The notes under the pieces were generated by a model. It saw only the letters and a program-made list of their open reading frames with translations. It made no database searches and was not told the origin of the DNA. 38,903 nucleotides of DNA, taken from assembly GCA_034090045.1 (NCBI GenBank), contig JAXDTI010000005.1, positions 1 through 38,903 on the forward strand, read 5' to 3'. The stretch is from JAXDTI01 sp034090045. GTDB lineage: Bacteria > Actinomycetota > Actinomycetes > Actinomycetales > Actinomycetaceae. This document shows, one piece after another, positions 24,180 through 31,370 of this stretch. A program made the position numbers and the translations under genes. Numbering within the stretch: position 1 is the first letter of the stretch; every line of letters begins with the position of its first letter.

Positions 24180-25385
24180 TCACTTGTGCGGTTGACGAAT
24201 ATCAGCCAGCATATCGGTGAACCAATCCTGGGTCACGTCAAAGGCTTTCCCGCCAGCAATCCGGTCAAAAGCAATGGCTGAGAGACGGTCACCGTTTTCC
24301 TCATCGTGCCCGATAACACCCGGAATCCCTTCGGCGGCGCACTCTACCGCATAGTCAGTCATGGACTTTATCAGCCGCAAATCAAAAGCATTCGCGGCTG
24401 CGGAGCGGGAGAAATAACCGGATTTCTGGACCATTACTTTTTCGGCACCCAAACGTTGCGCAAACTGTTTCGCAAACCACTGACCGGGGTTAATCAAATC
24501 CAGTTTCACGTGGCCGAACGGGTCACGTGGCACCTCGTCACCGGCCTGCTCCATCTCCTCGACGATCTCGGAAACACCGGCACCCTCAGAGAGGAAAATA
24601 TTGACGTTACCGATACCGTCCATGATTGCCTTGAGCCGAACCGCCTCAGCATCCAAATCCATGTGCATTTCGGGGATATAAACGGCGTGAACATCCCATC
24701 GTTCCTTCGTTAAACCCAGTTCCGGAACCCACGGACGCTGCTCAAGGTCGGCACGATATTTACGGGCAGCAGCGGCAGTCAGGTAGCCACAACCACGTCC
24801 CATTATTTCGTGGACTATGAGCATCCGCGGGTTCGAGCGGTGCTCACCGATGATATTGCGGGCAAAAATCGCGGTTTGTTCAGCCGCGGTATCGGCACCG
24901 AGGGATTGACGGATCGGGATAATGTCGTTGTCGATGGTTTTCGGCAACCCGACAACGGTCAAGTTATAGTCATGTTTTGCCAGATAGGCTGCCAGGTCGG
25001 CGGCTGTAGTGTTGGTGTCATCACCGCCGATGGTGTGGAGCACATCAACCCGGTCTTCAACCAGGCGATTAGCCGCGAAAGCCAGCGGGTCATCCCCCTC
25101 CTTGATGAGGCCGCGTTTCACCAGATCTTCGGTGTTAGTGAGCTTCACGCGGGAGTTACCTATCGGGGAGCCACCGAATTCGTGAAGCCGGGACGCTAAA
25201 CGGCGAGCCTCCGAACCGATCTCGATGTATTTCCCGGCGAGCAGACCATGATAGCCATGCTGGTAGGCAATAATCTCGACTTCGGGCATCAGCTCGTTGT
25301 AACGCTCAATCAAGCCTCCAACAGCAGAGGACAGGCAGGGGGCGAATCCACCTGCGGTGAGCAGTGCTACGCGTTTAATGGCCAT
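24180..25385 (-). CDS. pfp: pyrophosphate-dependent 6-phosphofructokinase
   Basis: A 401-residue enzyme that reversibly phosphorylates fructose-6-phosphate using PPi. The deciding residues are present: GGDD at 120-123 (ATP enzymes have GGDG) and PKTIDND at 148-154 (ATP enzymes have PGTIDND), with Lys149 as the PPi-type signature. The N-terminal TAGGFAPCLSSA matches PPi-PFKs of actinomycetes. The ATG follows AAAGG by about eight bases. It lies 18 bp after plsC and 19 bp before aroG, all leftward. It gives a reversible, ATP-sparing glycolytic step. Confidence 0.93.
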   Translation of the reverse strand: MAIKRVALLTAGGFAPCLSSAVGGLIERYNELMPEVEIIAYQHGYHGLLAGKYIEIGSEARRLASRLHEFGGSPIGNSRVKLTNTEDLVKRGLIKEGDDPLAFAANRLVEDRVDVLHTIGGDDTNTTAADLAAYLAKHDYNLTVVGLPKTIDNDIIPIRQSLGADTAAEQTAIFARNIIGEHRSNPRMLIVHEIMGRGCGYLTAAAARKYRADLEQRPWVPELGLTKERWDVHAVYIPEMHMDLDAEAVRLKAIMDGIGNVNIFLSEGAGVSEIVEEMEQAGDEVPRDPFGHVKLDLINPGQWFAKQFAQRLGAEKVMVQKSGYFSRSAAANAFDLRLIKSMTDYAVECAAEGIPGVIGHDEENGDRLSAIAFDRIAGGKAFDVTQDWFTDMLADIRQPHK

Positions 25386-25403
25386 TTTGGCGACCTTTCT
25401 GTG

Positions 25404-26201
25404 TCAGTTATCTTCTTTTCGTTCCTGGATGTCTCCAGGCAGGTTCACTTTACGAACCGATTCCTCACTATCCAGGTTCTCCCCGGATAGTTGCGGGAGC
25501 GGCCCGGCAAAATCTCCCTTCGCGGCGAGTTCTTTCTTCACCTCTGCGGCATAGCGGTCCACGTATTCCTGACCGGAGAGGTTCATCAGGGCATACATTA
25601 TTTCATCTGTGATTGCCCGCAAAACATAGCGGTCTTCCTCAAAACCCCGGTAGCGGGAAAAGTCGAGGGGCTCTCCCACTACGACACCGATACGAGCTTT
25701 CGTCGGATCTGGAAGTTTCTGACCGATAGGCTGCACCAGCTCGGTGTTAATCATGGCTACCGGAATCACGGGTTTACCGGATTTCAAAGCCAGGCGCGCC
25801 ACCCCGGTTTTTCCGCGATACAACCGCCCGTCCGGGCTGCGTGTCCCCTCCGGATAGATACCGAAAAGCTCATCGTTTTCTAAGCGAGCCAGACCGGTGT
25901 TTAAAGCAGCCAGAGCTTTTCCGCCGCCGCGCCTGTCAACCGGGATGGTGCCGACCCTGGTCATAAATTCTTTGATAATCCAGCCTTTAGGGCCTTTACC
26001 GGTGAAATAATCGGATTTCCCCATGAAAGTAACGGGACGTTCAATCAGCAGCGGCAGGAACACCGAGTCAAGAACCGCCAGATGGTTGGATGCCAGAATC
26101 GCCCCTCCGGTCTCCGGGATGTTCTCGGCACCTTTTATCCAAGGGTGGAATATCAGTTTTACGAACGGGCCGAAAACGGTCTTGAGAAACTGATAGAACA
26201 A
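25404..26201 (-). CDS. 1-acyl-sn-glycerol-3-phosphate acyltransferase (PlsC family)
   Basis: About 265 residues. The acyltransferase HX4D motif is NHLAVLD (His40-Asp45), followed by the YPEGTRS phosphate-binding motif and a conserved VIPVAMI segment. It makes phosphatidic acid at the membrane. The start needs care: the frame is open to 26531, but that extension is antisense to another gene. A TTG at 26201 has a perfect GGAGG seven bases upstream and sits ~25 nt after a plausible start site (-10 TAGCCT at 26233-26238). ATG 26222 is the alternative. It is the first gene of plsC-pfp-aroG; a PlsC-like gene near aroG is also seen in mycobacteria. Confidence 0.88.
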   Translation of the reverse strand: MFYQFLKTVFGPFVKLIFHPWIKGAENIPETGGAILASNHLAVLDSVFLPLLIERPVTFMGKSDYFTGKGPKGWIIKEFMTRVGTIPVDRRGGGKALAALNTGLARLENDELFGIYPEGTRSPDGRLYRGKTGVARLALKSGKPVIPVAMINTELVQPIGQKLPDPTKARIGVVVGEPLDFSRYRGFEEDRYVLRAITDEIMYALMNLSGQEYVDRYAAEVKKELAAKGDFAGPLPQLSGENLDSEESVRKVNLPGDIQERKEDN

Positions 26202-26232
26202 GTTTCCACCTCCAGTTAGCATGACTGCATAT

Positions 26233-26242
26233 AGGCTACCAT
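26233..26242. promoter_or_regulatory. overlapping divergent -10 boxes between plsC and the small membrane-protein gene
   Basis: AGGCTACCAT contains TAGCCT on the minus strand (26233-26238) and TACCAT on the plus strand (26237-26242), sharing two base pairs. The plus-strand box is seven bases before ATG 26250 (leaderless pattern). The minus-strand box gives a short leader with a ribosome site. RNA polymerase could not occupy both at once. Confidence 0.5.
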
Positions 26243-26249
26243 TTTGTCT

Positions 26250-26639
26250 ATGGCGGGATTCGGATTCGACGGCAGGCGAGGCGAGAAAAAACGTATAGAA
26301 CGCGAGTTTGCCGAAATAACAGCCGATTTTGATGACGAGGATATTCCCGGAATCGACTTCGGTTTCGGACCGCGAGATTACCGGCTCGCTGAAGATGACT
26401 CGACTTTTGTTCAACCGGATCCGGAGCCGGTTGGGAAACTGGGGTTCTGGGTACTCACCACCGTAATCGACCTGGCGGTACTGATAATTATAGCGGTATA
26501 TGCGCTGACCAAAGCCGGTAACATTCCGCAACCGCTGGTGATGCTAATACCCGTGCTGGCCGGGTTCCTGATACTGTCACTGTTGATGGCGGCACGGAAA
26601 AACCCCCGCCCACCCGGAGATGACGGAGCGCAGGTCTAG
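26250..26639 (+). CDS. small two-helix membrane protein, function unknown
   Basis: A 129-residue protein, hypothetical. The first ~60 residues are hydrophilic and acidic (DFDDEDIPGIDFGFGPRDY); two hydrophobic helices follow (about 64-88 and 93-111), with a short basic/proline tail. I do not recognise a family with confidence, and such proteins are common in actinobacteria. ATG 26250 is preferred to TTG 26244 because TACCAT sits seven bases before it. It is divergent from plsC and converges with the receiver-domain gene 11 bp away. Confidence 0.65.
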   Translation: MAGFGFDGRRGEKKRIEREFAEITADFDDEDIPGIDFGFGPRDYRLAEDDSTFVQPDPEPVGKLGFWVLTTVIDLAVLIIIAVYALTKAGNIPQPLVMLIPVLAGFLILSLLMAARKNPRPPGDDGAQV

Positions 26640-26650
26640 GGTTTAGGGTT

Positions 26651-27043
26651 TCAGTGGAGCTTGAGAGCCTGGTGAACCGCGGCAGAAATCTTCAACGGGT
26701 TCAACGGATATTCGACACTCACATCGACTTTAGAAAACTCTGAAAGCCACTCGTCTTGTGGGCGAGCGACTATAGCAATGATCGGAGGAACCTGGCCGAG
26801 TTCCTCGTGGAGGGTACGAGCCAACACCAACCCGGAGATCTTGGTGGTCTCGGAATCAACGATAATCAGGTCAAAAGCGCCGTTTTCAACTTTTTCTTGG
26901 GCACCGGTAGCGGTGGCAGCCTCCGTCCATTGAAACGCTGTTTCCCCGTCGGTTTCCCCCAGGGAACGCATAACATCATGACGCACGGTAGCAGAATCTG
27001 AATAGATGAGGATGTTTACCGTTTTCTTTGCGGCTTCGGACAT
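26651..27043 (-). CDS. atypical response-regulator receiver domain protein
   Basis: A stand-alone 130-residue CheY-like domain with no output domain. The phospho-acceptor Asp63 (IIVDSE) and the acidic Asp16 are present. The switch Thr/Ser is replaced by Ala93 and the conserved Lys by Tyr112 (EYPLNP where KP is usual), so canonical phosphorylation signalling is doubtful. AAGGAGG lies seven bases before the ATG. It follows the FKBP lipoprotein gene by 43 bp on the same strand and no histidine kinase is nearby. Single-domain regulators such as mycobacterial Rv3143 are the closest general type I recall. A small palindrome (27058-27071) precedes its ribosome site. Confidence 0.75.
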   Translation of the reverse strand: MSEAAKKTVNILIYSDSATVRHDVMRSLGETDGETAFQWTEAATATGAQEKVENGAFDLIIVDSETTKISGLVLARTLHEELGQVPPIIAIVARPQDEWLSEFSKVDVSVEYPLNPLKISAAVHQALKLH

Positions 27044-27086
27044 TAGGTGACCTCCTTATTGCTAAAGCAATTGTAGCTTACGGAAA

Positions 27087-28037
27087 CTACTTGGAACTGA
27101 CCTTCGCCACATAGTCGATTACTTCGGCACTGGCGGGAGTCGCGGGGTTGCCCTTTTCCTTATCGGCTTTCTGTTCTGGCAGTAAAACCAGTGCCCGAGA
27201 CCCCAAACGCATCCCGAGGAACATTACAGTGGTGTTCACCGGTGTCCGGGTGCGTTGCAAAACACCGTCATCGTAGCTGCTGAAACCGTCCTGACCGTCA
27301 AAAGTTACCTCGGTAATATGCATGGCCACGTAGTTATCCGAATCAATGGCTTCGCCCTTACCCTCAGCAATCAGATAAACCTGGATGCTGGCGGGAGGTT
27401 TCGTGCCCTCAGCAATACGGATAACCGGTTTCTGACCGAGCTCACCAGTGACGGTAATCCCCTCAGGCAATTTAACATCGGTGTTTAAAGTGGCGTTGGC
27501 GGGCTGGATGCTGGAAATATCGGTGAGGCTCATCTGGTCATGAATATCGACGACATAGACAAGTGTCGAACCGGCAGGAATCGTGACCTCACCGTACTGC
27601 CCGGTTTGTGCCTGATCCCCGTAAGCCAAATCCGGTGGGATAACGAGCTGTACCCGGTCACCTACGTGTTTACCAATCAGACCTTGCCGCCACCCGGCAA
27701 TCACCTCCGATAGCGCCAGAACCGAGGGTGAAGACATATCTTTGAAAGTCGTATCAAAAACGTCACCATTCCACAGTTTTCCGGTATAGGCGGCAACTAT
27801 CATGCTGTCCTCGGTGATTTCCGCCCCCGTTCCGGCTAGCAGAACCCGACTGAGCAGTTTCGCTGGCGGAGTGCCGCTACCATCGGAAATCTTGGGGGTT
27901 TCACCGTATCCGCCGCTCACCGCCGGAAAACCGCCGGCAGCTTGCGACCCCGAAAAGACCGCACCGCACCCGGATAATATCAGGGAACCGACTGCCAGCA
28001 CAGCGACCGTGAGCTGCCGAAACGCACGAACCCGCAT
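27087..28037 (-). CDS. FKBP-type peptidyl-prolyl isomerase lipoprotein
   Basis: 316 residues with a lipoprotein signal: basic start, hydrophobic stretch and lipobox LSGC with Cys24. It is exported, lipid-anchored and probably acts as a foldase on secreted proteins. The first FKBP domain (~55-165) is canonical, with YTGKLWNGDVFDTTF, AGWRQGLIGKHVGDR and PPDLAYGD. The second half (~185-316) looks like a degenerate FKBP domain. ATG 28037 follows GAGGTGA by seven bases; an upstream frame to 28094 has no support. It lies between an erpA-type gene and the receiver protein gene, all leftward. Confidence 0.88.
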   Translation of the reverse strand: MRVRAFRQLTVAVLAVGSLILSGCGAVFSGSQAAGGFPAVSGGYGETPKISDGSGTPPAKLLSRVLLAGTGAEITEDSMIVAAYTGKLWNGDVFDTTFKDMSSPSVLALSEVIAGWRQGLIGKHVGDRVQLVIPPDLAYGDQAQTGQYGEVTIPAGSTLVYVVDIHDQMSLTDISSIQPANATLNTDVKLPEGITVTGELGQKPVIRIAEGTKPPASIQVYLIAEGKGEAIDSDNYVAMHITEVTFDGQDGFSSYDDGVLQRTRTPVNTTVMFLGMRLGSRALVLLPEQKADKEKGNPATPASAEVIDYVAKVSSK

Positions 28038-28155
28038 AACTATCACCTCTGGAAATGTAAGTTTCAGGTATTTTTTACCCGAGCAACCTGGCAATTCCCT
28101 GAATATCGGCAGCCGGTGGTCTCGCTTCTACCGGCACACTCGGATGTGGCGGAGA

Positions 28156-28503
28156 CTAGTGGAAAGACTGCCCGCAGGCGCAGGAGCCCACCGCGTTCGG
28201 ATTGTCGATCGCAAAGCCCTGACGTTCAATCGTGTCATAGAAATCAATGGTGGCACCGTTGAGATAGGGCACCGACATTTTATCAACCACCACTTCGACA
28301 CCATTGAAGTCGCGTACAGCATCGCCCTCCAGGGTGCGCTCATCAAAATACAGTTGATAGATCAGACCGGAGCAGCCACCCGGCTGGACAGCCACGCGCA
28401 GCCGTAAATCATCGCGCCCCTCCTGCTGCAGCAGTGCCTTTACTTTTTCGGCAGCATTATCAGTCAAAGTTACTTCATGTGTTGGAGTTTCAGTGTCAAT
28501 CAT
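28156..28503 (-). CDS. erpA: A-type Fe-S cluster carrier / insertion protein (ErpA/IscA family)
   Basis: A 115-residue protein with the three cluster-binding cysteines: Cys44 (GGCSG), and Cys108 and Cys110 (GSCACGQSF). It carries Fe-S clusters to apo-proteins. The family match is clear; ErpA versus IscA/SufA is by resemblance to actinobacterial stand-alone genes (Rv2204c-like). AAAGGA lies eight bases before the ATG. A 6-bp inverted repeat without a U-run (about 28111-28134) lies after its stop. Confidence 0.93.
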   Translation of the reverse strand: MIDTETPTHEVTLTDNAAEKVKALLQQEGRDDLRLRVAVQPGGCSGLIYQLYFDERTLEGDAVRDFNGVEVVVDKMSVPYLNGATIDFYDTIERQGFAIDNPNAVGSCACGQSFH

Positions 28504-28581
28504 TTAGCTATTCCTTTCGTTTTCCTGGATTCCAGCCTAGCGGTTCATACGGTAAATAGCACCCTAAGATATGTACCGGAT

Positions 28582-29331
28582 TCAAGAAACCCAAGTCCGC
28601 CGAAGCCGCTCCCCCAGTTGCGGCAGCGGGGCAACGAGCGCGCCGTCAACCATGTTGTCGGCCAGCTCTCGGGCACCCAGGTGCCCCGTCTCCGAGAGTA
28701 ACAGCAGCGGAAAAGCATAGTTTTCTTTTATGTCCGTGAGGCGCTCTAGCAGCGGGTCAGCCAAGCTGTAGTGGTCAGCCTCCGAAACCCACAAACAGAT
28801 TAAATCCCAATCGGAGAAATCCCCATCAGAGAGCAGATAGTTTGAACGTGACACCGAGTGTGCGCCACAGGCTACCAGGTAATCTGCCAGTCCGGAGAAA
28901 CGCACCCCTATAGGTATTTTTCTGTTTCTCACCGCTGGGGAGAAAACCGGTTCCCGGTGGGGTTGAGCAGTATCGTCGGCGCGGCGCACCCGATGGTCGG
29001 CACTCACGATTTGCAGACCGGGAACCTCAGTTAAACCGGTTAGTTCTCGCAGCTGCCCTGCTGAATAGTGGAGCGCCCCGGAGTTCTTCCCGGAAACCCA
29101 CACGGCTGAGCGATCCGCGGCGGCCTGGCACAGAGCAACATAATCCTCGGGAGAACAAAGCTCGGGGTCGTTCGCGATCCGATACAACCCGTCAGGAACC
29201 TCAGGTAGCGTCCAAACCCTGAAATCCACATCCGTGTTCTCCAGCTGTGCCGGGCACAGACCAGCACGGATAGCCGCACCTATGTTTCGCCCGCGGGTGG
29301 CAAAGTAATCCGCTATCAGCAGTATCCGCAT
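28582..29331 (-). CDS. hypothetical protein, coupled to the M20 peptidase gene
   Basis: About 249 residues that I do not recognise. It begins with a beta-strand-like MRILLIADYF as in Rossmann or glycosyltransferase folds, but no nucleotide-binding motif follows. The middle has a basic segment (RKIPIGVRFSGLADYL), and the C-terminal half contains LICLWVSEADHYSLADPLLERL. It has no signal peptide or membrane helix. An in-frame TTG at 29343 overlaps the stop of the upstream peptidase gene; I chose the ATG at 29331, but there is no ribosome site for either, which suggests translational coupling. Function unknown. Confidence 0.7.
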   Translation of the reverse strand: MRILLIADYFATRGRNIGAAIRAGLCPAQLENTDVDFRVWTLPEVPDGLYRIANDPELCSPEDYVALCQAAADRSAVWVSGKNSGALHYSAGQLRELTGLTEVPGLQIVSADHRVRRADDTAQPHREPVFSPAVRNRKIPIGVRFSGLADYLVACGAHSVSRSNYLLSDGDFSDWDLICLWVSEADHYSLADPLLERLTDIKENYAFPLLLLSETGHLGARELADNMVDGALVAPLPQLGERLRRTWVS

Positions 29332-29339
29332 CTGGATGC

Positions 29340-30701
29340 TCAACTGTTGAAGCTGGCGAGGAACACCGCCTCCGAGATGGTCGCGGCTTTCAGGGTCGGA
29401 AGGTGCATCGACTCGTTTTCGGCATGAGCGGCAGCCGGCGGATCCTCTATACCGGTCACCAGAATCTGTGCCTGCGGAAACACCTCAGCAAAATCTGAGA
29501 TAAAGGGAATAGAGCCGCCTAAACCAATATCGACCGACTCGTGACCGTAACCGAACTTCAAGGCCTCCCGGTATGCGCCGCGGGCAGCGGAATCCACCGC
29601 CTGATATCCCGAACCTGCCTCAACAACATTAACTTCGATATCGGCTCCCAGTGGAGCATTCTGCAACAGATGCTCCTCTAAAAGTCGATATCCCGTTAGC
29701 GGATCCATTCCCGGTGGGGTACGTAGCGACAGTCGCACCGTAGTGTCAGGTGTGAGCGTGTTAGAGGCGGCCGATAGCGGGCGCTGATCCCAACCTATAA
29801 CACAAATCGAGGCTCGATTCCACAGGTCATTCGCGATATTCTCGGGATTCGCGATCTGATAGCCCTCGACAATACCGGCGTCACGTCGGTACTCTGCCTC
29901 CCCATAAGTAACCTCAGTGACCAGCTCGGATCCTCCATCGAGACCGGCTACAGCAACCTCACCACGATCGTTGTGGAGTGTCGCTATCAGGCGGGAAGCC
30001 AATGTCACCGCATCCAGCACCGGCCCGGAATACATTCCAGAGTGCACGGCGGCTTTCGCGACCCGAATATGTACATCGGCACTAACCACTCCCCGTAGTG
30101 ACGCCGTGAGCGAGGGCACATCGGAAGTCCAGTTCCCGGAATCGGCAACAATAATCACATCCGAAAGTAGCTGTTCACGATACTTATTAACAAAGTTTTT
30201 GAAACTGGGGGATCCGACTTCTTCTTCACCCTCGAAATAGCACACCACGTTCACCGGGCAATCATCCCCCAACGCGGCGAGTGCCCCCAGATGGGTGACG
30301 ATACCGCCACCGTCATCGGCACTGCCGCGACCGTAGAGACGATCACCACGCACCGTGCCAACCAGCGGATCAGACAACCACAGATCCGGGTTACCGACAG
30401 GCTGCACATCATGGTGGGAATACAGCAACACCCAAGGAGCAGCAGGTTCTGTTTCACGGCGAGCCAAAACTGCGGGCGCTCCCGGTTGCCCATCCTCGGT
30501 TGGCGCATCCTCAATACCGACTTCAAAACCTAGTTTCCGCAAACGTTGGGCAATAAAATCGGCGGAGTGCTCCAGCGCCCCCCTATCCGGTGCTGAAGAG
30601 ATGGATGGTATCGCCACCAGTTCTTTAAGCAGTTTCACCTGTGAGTCGAATCCGTCCTCGACCCGCTGCCGGATAGTTTCTTTCGTGATTTTTTGATTCA
30701 T
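29340..30701 (-). CDS. M20 family metallopeptidase (dipeptidase)
   Basis: A 453-residue cytoplasmic zinc dipeptidase. The metal-binding segments are LLYSHHDVQPVG, YGRGSADDGGG, EGEEEVGSPSF with the catalytic Glu, VVADSGNW, and a C-terminal His in AHAENESMHLP. The dimerisation domain lies between ~190 and 310. It belongs to the dipeptidase branch (DUG1/PepV-like) and not to DapE or ArgE, judging by length and motif wording. The true ATG is 30701; TACCCT is six bases before it and there is no ribosome site, so it is probably leaderless. It is divergent from the DUF3043 gene. Confidence 0.9.
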   Translation of the reverse strand: MNQKITKETIRQRVEDGFDSQVKLLKELVAIPSISSAPDRGALEHSADFIAQRLRKLGFEVGIEDAPTEDGQPGAPAVLARRETEPAAPWVLLYSHHDVQPVGNPDLWLSDPLVGTVRGDRLYGRGSADDGGGIVTHLGALAALGDDCPVNVVCYFEGEEEVGSPSFKNFVNKYREQLLSDVIIVADSGNWTSDVPSLTASLRGVVSADVHIRVAKAAVHSGMYSGPVLDAVTLASRLIATLHNDRGEVAVAGLDGGSELVTEVTYGEAEYRRDAGIVEGYQIANPENIANDLWNRASICVIGWDQRPLSAASNTLTPDTTVRLSLRTPPGMDPLTGYRLLEEHLLQNAPLGADIEVNVVEAGSGYQAVDSAARGAYREALKFGYGHESVDIGLGGSIPFISDFAEVFPQAQILVTGIEDPPAAAHAENESMHLPTLKAATISEAVFLASFNS

Positions 30702-30707
30702 ATATCC

Positions 30708-30748
30708 AGGGTACAACTTATGGTTTTATTCCCGCCGTGAAGTACGCT
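30708..30748. promoter_or_regulatory. divergent leaderless promoters of the M20 peptidase and DUF3043 genes
   Basis: On the minus strand TACCCT (30708-30713) is six bases before ATG 30701. On the plus strand TACGCT (30743-30748) is seven bases before GTG 30756. The gap between the starts is 54 bp, and neither gene has a Shine-Dalgarno. Confidence 0.5.
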
Positions 30749-30755
30749 GGTATTC

Positions 30756-31352
30756 GTGAGCAAATCAAGAAAAAAACCATCGGAGCAGCAGCCGGAATCC
30801 GCGGCTAAAACCGGTGGCAAAGGACGTCCGACACCCAAGCGTCGAGAAGCACAGAAAGCACATGAGCGCGGCCTCGTCCCAGATAAAAAGGTCGCGAAAC
30901 AGCTGGCTCGCGAGCGGCGCCAGGAAGCCTATCGGAGGCAGGATGCGGCACTGGCAGGTACCGGCGATGAACGCTACCTGCCTTCGAATGACCAGGGTAA
31001 ACACCGTAAATATATCCGCAATTTTATTGATTCCCGGTGGACGATTTCCGAGTTTGTGTTACCGGCTATGCTACTGGCTATAGTCTTGCAATTTGTGATG
31101 CTGCAATTTGTTAAGTCCCTGCCGCTGCAGATGCAACAGATACCGGTCTATATCGTTTATGGCTTTTTGATTTTGTGCGTGGTCGAGTGTGTCTATTTGA
31201 CCAGGAAAGTCAATAGGATTTTGGAAAACAAGTTCCCAGAGATTCAAGATGTGCGGCGCGGTACCGGTCGCTATGTGCTGTTTCGGATCACTTCGCCACG
31301 ACCATTCCGGCGTCCACGCCCGCAGGTGGCGCGGGGAGAAGCTATCGACTGA
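30756..31352 (+). CDS. DUF3043 membrane protein
   Basis: A 198-residue protein. The N-terminal half (1-90) is strongly basic with the conserved KGRPTPKRREAQ segment. Two membrane helices follow (about 98-120 and 127-147), and a basic C-terminal tail ends the protein. This is the DUF3043 family, widespread in actinobacteria and of unknown function; it may have a role at the cell envelope, but that is inference. GTG start, with TACGCT seven bases upstream, so leaderless. It converges with pyrD, and an inverted repeat covers the 5-bp gap. Confidence 0.85.
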   Translation: MSKSRKKPSEQQPESAAKTGGKGRPTPKRREAQKAHERGLVPDKKVAKQLARERRQEAYRRQDAALAGTGDERYLPSNDQGKHRKYIRNFIDSRWTISEFVLPAMLLAIVLQFVMLQFVKSLPLQMQQIPVYIVYGFLILCVVECVYLTRKVNRILENKFPEIQDVRRGTGRYVLFRITSPRPFRRPRPQVARGEAID

Positions 31353-31370
31353 GGGTACTATCCGATAGCT
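31340..31370. terminator. inverted repeat spanning the convergent ends of the DUF3043 gene and pyrD
   Basis: AGCTATCG (31340-31347) and CGATAGCT (31363-31370) form a perfect 8-bp stem with a 15-base loop covering both stop codons. Neither side has a U-run, so it is a weak bidirectional terminator candidate. Confidence 0.45.

Noticed and set aside
26223..26531. Upstream extension of plsC by ~100 residues
   Set aside because: It is antisense to the small membrane protein gene, unlike any acyltransferase; the GGAGG-TTG start explains the data.
28111..28134. Terminator after erpA
   Set aside because: A 6-bp stem with a 12-base loop and no U-run is too weak to call as an intrinsic terminator; mentioned only as an inverted repeat.
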